Of a DNA stretch of 64,000 bases, positions 8,382-15,312 are shown piece after piece (within the stretch, counting starts at the first letter, position 1; each line of letters starts with the position of its first letter). The notes under the pieces are model-generated. The model was given only the letters and a program-made list of their open reading frames with translations, was not told the origin of the DNA and did no database searches. The DNA lies in the NCBI GenBank assembly GCA_043810355.1, contig JBDROB010000075.1, positions 1-64,000 on the forward strand, in the 5' to 3' direction. This DNA comes from JAZDHV01 sp043810355 (GTDB lineage Archaea > Nanobdellota > Nanobdellia > Woesearchaeales > JAGVYU01). The position numbers and the translations under genes are program-made.

Positions 8382-9517
8382 GATGTATAGTTCTATATGC
8401 TTATCCACCAGAGGCTGATGGCCAGAGCCTTCAGGGAGATCTGTTATACAAAGGTATTGTTAATTCAGGGAATATTGCAGTGCCTTGTCATTTTAGGGAA
8501 AGCATCCAAAAAAGGGTGTACCTTAACAAGCTTAAGCCAGATGTGGCATTTGGTATGGGTTTTTGGGGAAATGTCCCTGAAATAATCAGCGAGCCTTTGA
8601 AATATGGGGTTAAGCCTGTTCCATGGTTTAATGCCGACGGATGGGTTGCAAATTATCAGGAAGAATTTAATAATCTTGAATTGATGTTTACCACGAGTGA
8701 ATGGGTCAGGCAGGTGTATAAGAGGGATGGTGTTGATGTCAGCAAGATGATTCCAATGCCTATAGGGATTGATACTGATTCCTTTCAGCCTACTGAGAAT
8801 CCTGAATTTAATCAGGCTATCCGGGAGATGTTTAAGATAAAACAGGATGAGAAGATGATATTGACTGTCGGCGGTGATGTGACATCAAAAGGTGCTCAGG
8901 AGATGATCAAGGCATTGGCTGAAGTGAACAAAGAGTTCACTGACTGGAAATATTTGTGCAAGTCATGGCCTAGCAGGTGTGCAAACCAATGGAGAAAAAA
9001 GGAAATTCAGTTAGCCAAGGATTTGGGTATTAGGGACAAGGTTATTTTTGTAAATGATATCTTCTCACAGGATTTTATGAAGCATGTTTTGAATTCTGCT
9101 GATATCTATGCAGCGCCTTCAAGGATTGAGGGTTTTGGGATGATTCAGGTTGAGGCAATGGCATGCGGAAAGCCAGTGATTTCAATAAACAAGATGGGGC
9201 CTTCAGAGACAATAATCCATAATAAGACTGGCCTTCTTGCTGGTGTATCAGAGGAGATCATGCTTAATGAGGAATGGGTTTATCCATCAATGGGGTTTAA
9301 GAAGAAGCAGATCATCAAGTTTAAGGAGCCTAAGACATTTGCTTACAGGGCTGATGTCAATGACTTAAAGGAACATATATTGAAATTATTGACAGATGAT
9401 GATCTGAGGGAGAAGATGGGAAGAGATGCAAGAGAGCATGCGAAAAATAATTTTGATTACAGGCATATATCTCAGAAGATGGTTGATATTACAAAGAAAA
9501 AATTTAATTTAGAATAA
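8378..9517 (+). CDS. GT4 family glycosyltransferase
   Basis: The 379-residue protein has a Rossmann-type N-terminal half and the GT-B donor site APSRIEGFGMIQVEAMACGK (E-x7-E motif) with SINKMGPSETI after it, as in GT4 retaining transferases. It contains ILTVGGDVTSKGAQEM at the start of the C-terminal domain. It overlaps the PIG-L gene by ATGA, suggesting it uses or makes the sugar that PIG-L deacetylates. Donor and acceptor are not predictable. Confidence 0.9.
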   Translation: MRCIVLYAYPPEADGQSLQGDLLYKGIVNSGNIAVPCHFRESIQKRVYLNKLKPDVAFGMGFWGNVPEIISEPLKYGVKPVPWFNADGWVANYQEEFNNLELMFTTSEWVRQVYKRDGVDVSKMIPMPIGIDTDSFQPTENPEFNQAIREMFKIKQDEKMILTVGGDVTSKGAQEMIKALAEVNKEFTDWKYLCKSWPSRCANQWRKKEIQLAKDLGIRDKVIFVNDIFSQDFMKHVLNSADIYAAPSRIEGFGMIQVEAMACGKPVISINKMGPSETIIHNKTGLLAGVSEEIMLNEEWVYPSMGFKKKQIIKFKEPKTFAYRADVNDLKEHILKLLTDDDLREKMGRDAREHAKNNFDYRHISQKMVDITKKKFNLE

Positions 9518-9536
9518 AAATCTGATTTAGAATGAT

Positions 9537-10661
9537 TTAGAGTAAGACCTTTTTCTTTTTTAATGAATTGTATGCAAGTATATACATGCCTGCATCCCAT
9601 GCTTGCAGGTTCCCATAAGTATTTTTTGTTACAGGATGTATCCATTCTGGGAAATTTCCTTTGAGGTTTGATTCTGCCAGATTTGTTAGCTCTTTCTGAG
9701 CTTGTTGAATCCTTCCTAATTTTATTAGGCTAAGTACATACACTCCGCCGATAAATGGCCATATCCCTCCATTGAGGTAACTGTTAGGATTCCTTGCATC
9801 GCAGTCTTCAAAATATTCATGCCAGTTTTTTGATCCTTTTTTTATTGGCGGAAATATTGCCTTTGCAGGGTAAGGTTTGTTTATCTTTTTGTCTTCAATG
9901 TATTTCAATATTTTTTTGGCCTTATCCTTGTCTGCAAGGTCGAATATTATTGAGAACAGGTTTCCAAGGGTGTCAAACCATTCTCCAATCTCTTTGTACT
10001 TGTTGTGGTTTTTCCACCTGTACGATGCATAATAATCCCCTGTCCAAAGCTTTGTGTCTTTTTTTTCATCTATCATATATTTGACTATTTTGGCTTCTTT
10101 TTTGTTTCCTGTAATTTGCAGTGCTTTATAATAGAGTGCATGTGTGTTTATTGTATATCCATATTTATGTGGAAATGCGTCCTGCCAGTCTGTTGTCGGC
10201 AGTTGTACAAGAAGCCCATTCTCTCCAGTGTCCATGTATTGCAGCCAAGTGAGTGCTTTTTTTATCGAGCTTTGATATTTTTTTGGCAATGGATTTTTTT
10301 TGTATCTTTTCATGTAATAATGATGGCCTATGATGAACAGCAGGGATGAGTCGATTGATGCAAAATCGACGTGTGGCTTCCTTTCGCTGAATATGTCCAC
10401 TGCATTTGGTATCTGTCCTCTTTTGCTCTGGTGCTTTGCTAGAAGGATTATTGATTTCTTGTATGTTTCTCTTATTCTTTTGTCATTTACAAGGCTTGCC
10501 CCTATCAGCGTGATCATGCTGTCTCTTGCCCATACAGCATTATATCCTCTTATTCCGCCTGATGCATACAGTCCGTTTTTGTTTGAGCACTTTCTGATTG
10601 TCTCTATTGCCTGCTTGTAGCACTCTTCAATTATGTTCTTTTTTTGTTTTCCAGAATCCAT
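9537..10661 (-). CDS. six-hairpin glycoside hydrolase (glucoamylase/invertase/debranching-like)
   Basis: A 374-residue soluble protein with repeated aromatic helices typical of an (alpha/alpha)6 barrel: GYNAVWARDSMIT (~residue 44), HQSKRGQIPN, DFASIDSSLLFIIGHHY, LPTTDWQDAF (~172) and LNGGIWPFIGGVYV. Acidic residues in WARDS and TDWQDAF are candidates for catalysis. It resembles GH15/GH100 and amylo-alpha-1,6-glucosidase C-terminal domains, so the likely role is trimming glycogen-like or other oligosaccharides. There is no signal peptide, so it acts in the cytoplasm. It is convergent with the GT4 gene. Confidence 0.75.
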   Translation of the reverse strand: MDSGKQKKNIIEECYKQAIETIRKCSNKNGLYASGGIRGYNAVWARDSMITLIGASLVNDKRIRETYKKSIILLAKHQSKRGQIPNAVDIFSERKPHVDFASIDSSLLFIIGHHYYMKRYKKNPLPKKYQSSIKKALTWLQYMDTGENGLLVQLPTTDWQDAFPHKYGYTINTHALYYKALQITGNKKEAKIVKYMIDEKKDTKLWTGDYYASYRWKNHNKYKEIGEWFDTLGNLFSIIFDLADKDKAKKILKYIEDKKINKPYPAKAIFPPIKKGSKNWHEYFEDCDARNPNSYLNGGIWPFIGGVYVLSLIKLGRIQQAQKELTNLAESNLKGNFPEWIHPVTKNTYGNLQAWDAGMYILAYNSLKKKKVLL

Positions 10662-10775
10662 TTTTTCCCAGATTATCCTATATGATTTTAGTTTTATTCT
10701 TTTCTAACCAATCTTTTGGTGATTAATTGTTTTTTTATTTTAATTGTATTAAAACTTTATGTTTTTATCAGCTGA

Positions 10776-11264
10776 TTAGAACTCATTTGTTTTTGCTATA
10801 TTGACATCTTTTTTGATGATTTGTTCATTATCTTCTCCAAAAGTAAATGTTGCCTTAACTTTCTTCCCAGATAGGACCAATGGCATCCAATGCAGGTCAT
10901 CTGCCCACATTGAGCTGAATGGCAGGTCCTTGGCATCAAACCAGTCTGGTCTTATCTCTTCTGTTTCAATTGGCTCACCTTTCCATTTATCAATCAAATA
11001 AACATGGACTTTCTGGTCCCACTCTTCTCCTTTTGGAGCATTTGTGAAAAAGAAGTCAAGCTCACCGACCTTTCTCAGGTTCTCCTCGCTTAGATCAACA
11101 CCAATCTCTTCTTTGGCTTCTCTGATAGCGCATTTCAACAGCCCTTCTTCAGAATCAGGTTTTCCACCAATCCCATTCCACTTTCCTTTTCCAAACCCTC
11201 TTTTCTTCATCCCAAGCAGGATCTGCTCCCCTTTAACTAGATAAACTAATGTCACATCTCTCAT
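10776..11264 (-). CDS. MTH1-like Nudix hydrolase (8-oxo-dGTPase type)
   Basis: The 162-residue enzyme starts MRDVTLVYLVKG and has the Nudix box GGKPDSEEGLLKCAIREAKEEIGV-like pattern (Gx5Ex7REUxEExGU). GFGKGKWNGIGGK before the box, and RPDWFDAKDLPFSSMWADD after it, closely follow eukaryotic MTH1, which hydrolyses oxidised purine nucleotides. An upstream extension to 11417 is open but would run through the tRNA gene, so I start at the ATG at 11264. Confidence 0.88.
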   Translation of the reverse strand: MRDVTLVYLVKGEQILLGMKKRGFGKGKWNGIGGKPDSEEGLLKCAIREAKEEIGVDLSEENLRKVGELDFFFTNAPKGEEWDQKVHVYLIDKWKGEPIETEEIRPDWFDAKDLPFSSMWADDLHWMPLVLSGKKVKATFTFGEDNEQIIKKDVNIAKTNEF

Positions 11265-11330
11265 AATAGAAATAATTCCTGAACAATATTTAATAATATT
11301 GGTTATAGAAGAATAGAAAAAATAAAAAAA

Positions 11331-11497
11331 TGAGGGAAGGGGGGTTCGAACCCCCGTAGGCACTAAGCCAACAGATGGCCAACAAGAGTTATTCATCGAT
11401 CCATTTCTAGACCTCATTACTCAATGACTTGAGTTTAGACAATTTTGCATTTGATTGCATAAAATACTGTCCCGTTTGACCACTCCGGCATTCCCTC
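11331..11497 (-). tRNA. tRNA-Leu(CAA) with two introns
   Basis: The acceptor stem GAGGGAA/TTCCCTC and T-arm GGGGG-TTCGAAC-CCCCC frame a class II tRNA with discriminator A. A continuous fold fails, but removing 11435-11466 (32 nt) and 11377-11427 (51 nt) leaves an 84-nt tRNA with anticodon stem ACAGA/TCTGT, loop CTCAAGA (anticodon CAA) and variable arm stem GGC/GCC. Intron 2 sits at the canonical 37/38 site, with anticodon TCAA pairing to TTGG. Intron 1 sits at about 30/31, flanked by GACA/TGTC with bulges. Boundaries of intron 1 may be off by one. A T-run follows the gene. Confidence 0.85.
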
Positions 11498-11520
11498 ATG
11501 AGCGAAGCGAATGAGGGAAT
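11490..11520. repeat. GAGCGAAGCGA-capped perfect hairpin beside tRNA-Leu
   Basis: ATTCCCTCAT and ATGAGGGAAT form a perfect 10-bp inverted repeat around GAGCGAAGCGA, itself able to form a GCGAAGC mini-hairpin. The left arm is the 5' end of the tRNA gene (positions 1-8). A third copy of ATTCCCTCAT lies at 11555-11564. A relative of this element lies beside tRNA-His (24195-24226). Confidence 0.7.
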
Positions 11521-11619
11521 AAGTGGATTTTTTCATTGGAAAAAATATTAACGCATTCCCTCATATCATAAAAGAAAAAACCACTACTCTTTTTTAAACT
11601 TTCTTATAAAATAAAGAAC

Positions 11620-11967
11620 TCAGCTCAAACTATTAAGTTTATTTTCAATCTCTGAAAGCTCATCCTCTAGTTGGTCTAATTCCCCTCCTTTTACTTTCTT
11701 GACAACTACTTTTTCTCCTTCACTCAAGCTTATAGATGGTAATCTTACATTTATTTTTGGAAATTCTTTTTTCAGTCTTTTGTTAAGAAGGTCAATCTGT
11801 TTCATTATCTGGTTGAATTTGTTCATCTGCAGGACTTTCTCTTCTCTGATCTTTTTCAGTTCTTCATATTTCTTCAATGACTGTATCATTGATTTGGATG
11901 ACTCTAGAAGATATCTCCTAATCTCATTTGGATTTGGAATTCCTACAAAGAACATTTCTTCTGCCAT
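11620..11967 (-). CDS. small coiled-coil protein, third gene of the proline-rich/coiled-coil operon
   Basis: A 115-residue protein starting MAEEMFFVGIPNPNEIRR, then a long basic helix (residues ~20-75), a short LPSISLSEGEK linker and a second acidic helix with leucine/isoleucine heptads (DQLEDELSEIENKLNSL). I do not recognise the family. The ATG at 11967 follows the previous stop by one nucleotide, so translation is coupled; the longer frame from 11988 overlaps the upstream gene. It probably works with the two upstream proteins. Confidence 0.7.
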   Translation of the reverse strand: MAEEMFFVGIPNPNEIRRYLLESSKSMIQSLKKYEELKKIREEKVLQMNKFNQIMKQIDLLNKRLKKEFPKINVRLPSISLSEGEKVVVKKVKGGELDQLEDELSEIENKLNSLS

Positions 11968-11968
11968 T

Positions 11969-12205
11969 TTATAATGTCTCAGGTTCAAGCAAGACCTTGT
12001 CGATGAATTCTATTCTTTTTTCCACTTCATCAAGGGATATCTTCCAGTCTTCTAGTTCAGAATCTTCCTGATTTTTTAGTTCATTCACCCTGTTAAGGAC
12101 TCCTCTTGCATGTTTGATCTTGCTTTGGATAATGTTGATGATGTCAAGTATATCCTTGTATTCCTCTATTTTGATGAACACATCTGCTTTTCTGCTTGGA
12201 TTCAT
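11969..12205 (-). CDS. small helical protein sharing a domain with the upstream proline-rich protein
   Basis: The 78-residue protein consists almost entirely of one alpha-helical domain: VFIKIEEYKDILDIINIIQ, then LNRVNELKNQEDSELEDW and a closing RIEFIDKVLLEPE. The C-terminal ~65 residues of the upstream gene have the same pattern (LFVKTDDYKEIM, LNLNEIKNQKKKEFD, KLVYIDKAVF), so these are paralogous domains. It starts 3 nt after the upstream stop. Function unknown; a paired helical assembly with its neighbour is a plausible inference. Confidence 0.75.
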   Translation of the reverse strand: MNPSRKADVFIKIEEYKDILDIINIIQSKIKHARGVLNRVNELKNQEDSELEDWKISLDEVEKRIEFIDKVLLEPETL

Positions 12206-12208
12206 TCT

Positions 12209-13012
12209 TTAACCCCCAAAAACTGCTTTGTCAATATATACTAATTTTCTTTGGATATCTTCTAGTTGATCATGGATTTTGTCAAATTCCTTCTTTTTCT
12301 GGTTTTTTATTTCATTTAGGTTCAATAATATTTGGTCTGACTCATTGATTTTTACTCTTACATCTCTTATATTTTTCATTATCTCTTTATAATCATCAGT
12401 TTTTACAAATAAAGGTCCCATATCCTCAAATTTCCTTTTCTCCATTATTGGTCCTGGCATTTGCTCTAATGGCTCTGGATGTTCATAATGCTTTAGCTCT
12501 TTTGGTTTTGTTAATTTTCCAAGACTGAACCTCTTCTCTTTTGCTGGAATATCCAATCTTGGTAATTGAGGTAGTCTTTTCTCCTCAAATTGTGGTATCT
12601 CAGGGAGTGGAGGTAATTCTGGCATCTCTTTATTGCTCTTAATGCCTCTTGTCATTGGTTCAACTTTAGGTAGAGGAGGCAATTCTGGGTACATTTCTTT
12701 TTTTCTTTCTCCTATTTTCTTAAGATTGAAATCAGGTAATGGCTGCATCTCAGGCAATTGAAGTCTTCCTATATTTGGTTCAAGTTCAGGTAGAGGAGGT
12801 AGTTCAATTTCTCTTTTTTCCTTTCCTTTAAATGATTGTAAAAAAGAAGTCTTTTTCCTAGGTGTTAAATCAGGTAATGGTGGAGGTGTCAACCTTGGCA
12901 GTGGTGGCAATGATCTTAATCCACTAGAATCCCCTTTCCTGATTGGTTTTGGTGGAGGAGGCAAATCTAATGGAGGTAACTCTTTGTTTTTCTTTCTTCC
13001 AAATAATCCCAT
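12209..13012 (-). CDS. proline-rich LPPLP-repeat protein with C-terminal coiled-coil domain
   Basis: The 267-residue protein opens with the basic stretch MGLFGRKKNKE, followed by about 180 residues of disordered proline-rich sequence containing ELPPLPE/LPPLPR/PQLPRL motifs roughly every 20-30 residues. The last ~65 residues form the helical domain shared with the next gene (PLFVKTDDYKEIM to YIDKAVFGG). There is no membrane segment or enzyme motif. The repeated LPPLP motifs look like multivalent docking sites, suggesting a scaffold (inference). First gene of a tight three-gene operon. Confidence 0.75.
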   Translation of the reverse strand: MGLFGRKKNKELPPLDLPPPPKPIRKGDSSGLRSLPPLPRLTPPPLPDLTPRKKTSFLQSFKGKEKREIELPPLPELEPNIGRLQLPEMQPLPDFNLKKIGERKKEMYPELPPLPKVEPMTRGIKSNKEMPELPPLPEIPQFEEKRLPQLPRLDIPAKEKRFSLGKLTKPKELKHYEHPEPLEQMPGPIMEKRKFEDMGPLFVKTDDYKEIMKNIRDVRVKINESDQILLNLNEIKNQKKKEFDKIHDQLEDIQRKLVYIDKAVFGG

Positions 13013-13180
13013 TTTCCCCCCATATTATACTATAATATATACTAACAAGTATATAAAAATTTTGTTCTTATTAAAACTTTATTGAGTATTTCTTAGGAGT
13101 AACAATATTCTATATCAATATCAAATCATATTTTAATATCAAAAATTATTTAAACTGCCCATTTTTACTTAGTCATTAAA

Positions 13181-13789
13181 ATGACAAATACTAAAGAAAA
13201 ACTAGAACAAGGCTGGATTAATAGCAGGGTTATTATTGAGATACTTGGAAAACCAGAAGGTCATGTTAAGGATGCAATGGAAAAAGTTGTGGAAAGGATA
13301 AAAAACGAAGATGAGATTATTATCACTAATACAGATTTTTCTGATCTTGAGCCTCAAGAATCAATGTTCTCTGCTTTTGTAGAAGTTGAGATGCTCACAA
13401 AAAATATTGAAAAGCTTGTCTGGTTCTGTTTTGATTTTCTTCCCTCTAGCGTTGAGATAATTGAGCCTCAAGAGTTTAGGTATAATGCCAAGGAATTCTC
13501 TAATTTCTTGAATGATCTTCAGGCAAGGCTTCATGTGGTCTCAAATGAAGTTAGGATTGCCCAGCAGAGCAATAAGAATTTGACGATAAATGTTCAAAAT
13601 CTCCTGAGAAATCTTATTAATCTTTCTTTAAAAAACAATTCTTTGGAAATGAAAGAGCTGGTTGCTGATACAGGGGTAAAAGAGCATGAATTAAGTCCTT
13701 TCCTTGATATCTTGATTGGGCAGAATCTTATTAAAAAACAGGGTGACAAATTCTCATTTGTAAAAAAAGATGGCAAGTCTAAAGCATAA
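13181..13789 (+). CDS. unknown protein with C-terminal winged-helix-like region, coupled to ScpB
   Basis: A 202-residue soluble protein. Residues ~13-40 (WINSRVIIEILGKPEGHVKDAM) and the aromatic stretch LVWFCFDFLPSSVEIIEP look conserved; the last ~55 residues (LEMKELVADTGVKEHELSPFLDILIGQNLIKKQG) read like a winged helix. It overlaps scpB by 20 nt. By position it occupies the place that scpA has in bacteria, and a winged helix is also found at the ScpA C-terminus, but I cannot see a kleisin sequence match, so the functional link is inference. Confidence 0.7.
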   Translation: MTNTKEKLEQGWINSRVIIEILGKPEGHVKDAMEKVVERIKNEDEIIITNTDFSDLEPQESMFSAFVEVEMLTKNIEKLVWFCFDFLPSSVEIIEPQEFRYNAKEFSNFLNDLQARLHVVSNEVRIAQQSNKNLTINVQNLLRNLINLSLKNNSLEMKELVADTGVKEHELSPFLDILIGQNLIKKQGDKFSFVKKDGKSKA

Positions 13790-15038
13790 AATTGAGGCAT
13801 TGCTTTTCTCGTCTGGTAGAGTGATGTCTCTTGAGGAATTGAGAAAATTGACAAAGTCTCCTCCTTATGACATTAAAGAGGCAATTGATGAACTTAGGGA
13901 TGATCTTAAAAACAGGAACTCTTCTATAATGCTTATTAATGATTCTCCTGATTCTTGGAAACTTAATGTAGAGGATGATCATCTTCCTTTAGTTAGGAAG
14001 ATTGTCTCAAAGACAGAGTTGAAAAAGACTTTACTAGAGACATTAGCTATTGTAGCATGGAAAGCCCCTGTTCTCCAGGCAGATATTATCAAGATGAGGA
14101 CAAACAAGGCATATGATGACTTAAAGGTTTTGGAAGAGATGAATTATATTTCAAGAAAAAAGAAAGGAAGGACAAAGCTTATCTCATTAGCTCCAAAATT
14201 CTTTGAATATTTTGACATCCCTCCTGAAAAGATGAAAGAGAGATTTCAAAAATTTAGTGAGATGGAAAAGGAGATCATAAGCAAGGAAGAAGAGGTTAAG
14301 CAGGCAAATAAGCATCTTGAGGAAATCAAACAACGCCAGGATGAGGAGCAGGAAAATCTTGATAAGCTAGGTAATCTAGATGTTATAGACATAGATGAGA
14401 ATATAAAGCCTGAAATTACAGTTATCGAAGAGAATCAGGAAGGAGAAAAAGTTGTAGGAGACCATCTTGGAGACCTAGAGGTTTATGGTGAGAAAATTGA
14501 AAAAGAAATTGAAAAAGAAAATAGAATAGAGAATAAAATATCACATAAGAAAAACATAACCCATGAGTCAATAAAAAAAGAGATTCCAGAAGAAAAAAAA
14601 GATTATAAAAAACAAGAGGATAGTGGAGAATCTCATGAAGAGTTTGGAAAAAAGATAAAATTACCAAAAAAACATTCAAAACCAAAAAAAGAAGAAGTAG
14701 ATGAATTTGAATTTGATGCTGAAAATCTTGATGAAATGAATAATGATGATTCTGATGATCAGGATGATTCAGATCAAGAGGGCGATAATAATAAAGATGA
14801 TGATAAAGATATGGAAATTACTCCTGAAATAGATTTCGAAAAAAAAGAGGAAGTGGAAAAAACACCTGAACAAAAATTCCAGGAAGGTGTTGACAAGGAA
14901 TTTGAGAAGATAATGGATCCAACAAAGGATATATTGGATTATGAGCCTGGAAAGGATGAAAAAAAGGATAAGAAAATTGAAAAAAAGTATAAAAGTAACA
15001 GTGAGAGGGATAGGGGAAGAGAAGATGAAGATGTTTAA
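13770..15038 (+). CDS. scpB: ScpB-like chromosome segregation protein with long charged tail
   Basis: Residues 1-~145 match ScpB: KIEALLFSSGRVMSLEELRKL, then the second winged helix TLLETLAIVAWKAPVLQADI and DDLKVLEEMNYI. ScpB binds the kleisin and SMC in condensin-like complexes. Family members are usually ~180-220 residues; here about 270 extra residues follow, first a coiled coil (EKEIISKEEEVKQANKH) and then a very acidic/lysine-rich disordered tail. No smc or recognisable scpA lies in the window. The 3' end overlaps a zinc-ribbon gene. Confidence 0.88.
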   Translation: MASLKHKIEALLFSSGRVMSLEELRKLTKSPPYDIKEAIDELRDDLKNRNSSIMLINDSPDSWKLNVEDDHLPLVRKIVSKTELKKTLLETLAIVAWKAPVLQADIIKMRTNKAYDDLKVLEEMNYISRKKKGRTKLISLAPKFFEYFDIPPEKMKERFQKFSEMEKEIISKEEEVKQANKHLEEIKQRQDEEQENLDKLGNLDVIDIDENIKPEITVIEENQEGEKVVGDHLGDLEVYGEKIEKEIEKENRIENKISHKKNITHESIKKEIPEEKKDYKKQEDSGESHEEFGKKIKLPKKHSKPKKEEVDEFEFDAENLDEMNNDDSDDQDDSDQEGDNNKDDDKDMEITPEIDFEKKEEVEKTPEQKFQEGVDKEFEKIMDPTKDILDYEPGKDEKKDKKIEKKYKSNSERDRGREDEDV

Positions 15039-15171
15039 GCTTCTATGCCCAAAATGCAAGAATTCTATGAATTATCAAAGTACTACTAAAATTCTTACAG
15101 GAAAGAGGAAAAGATGTGTATATTGCGGTCACTCTTTTGCTGCAAAAGATCATATTTTGAAGATATTATAA
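15025..15171 (+). CDS. 48-residue zinc-ribbon protein
   Basis: The product MKMFKLLCPKCKNSMNYQS...RKRCVYCGHSFAAKDHIL has two CxxC pairs (C8-C11 and C33-C36) in a basic chain, a classical zinc ribbon. The ATG at 15025 overlaps the scpB stop by 14 nt; the longer frame starting at 14941 lies inside scpB and looks non-coding. Similar small ribbons next to scpB may bind DNA or RNA, but the role is unknown. Confidence 0.7.
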   Translation: MKMFKLLCPKCKNSMNYQSTTKILTGKRKRCVYCGHSFAAKDHILKIL

Positions 15172-15233
15172 CCCCTCCAAGTGCTCAAATTCGACCAATA
15201 CAGCCCTTATATTGCCATAATAGAAAGCAAAAC

Positions 15234-15241
15234 TTTATAAA
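15234..15241 (+). promoter_or_regulatory. TATA box for gyrA
   Basis: TTTATAAA is preceded by AGCAAAAC, a purine/A-rich BRE-like context nearly the same as before rnpB and the S13 operon. It lies about 72 nt before the gyrA ATG, implying a leader of roughly 45 nt. Confidence 0.55.
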
Positions 15242-15312
15242 CCTAGACATATTCTTTTTTACTAAAAAACATAAAAATTTAATCAGATTTTATTCAAATT
15301 TATTCTCTAAAA

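Noticed and set aside
11265..11417. Longer N-terminus for the MTH1-like Nudix protein
   Set aside because: The extension would be encoded by the tRNA-Leu gene; the family start matches the ATG at 11264.
11331..11497. tRNA with anticodon UUU from the first unspliced loop
   Set aside because: A class II tRNA with discriminator A cannot be tRNA-Lys, and the stem has a T-T mismatch; the two-intron model gives perfect helices and the Leu anticodon CAA.
12209..13012. CRISPR-like or satellite DNA repeats
   Set aside because: The periodicity comes from codon-level LPPLP motifs in one reading frame with variable spacing; there are no identical spacer-separated repeats. No CRISPR array occurs in the window.
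14422..15059. Phenylalanine/leucine-rich frames opposite the ScpB tail
   Set aside because: They are the antisense of lysine/glutamate-rich codons (AAA/GAA read as TTT/TTC) and have no start signals.
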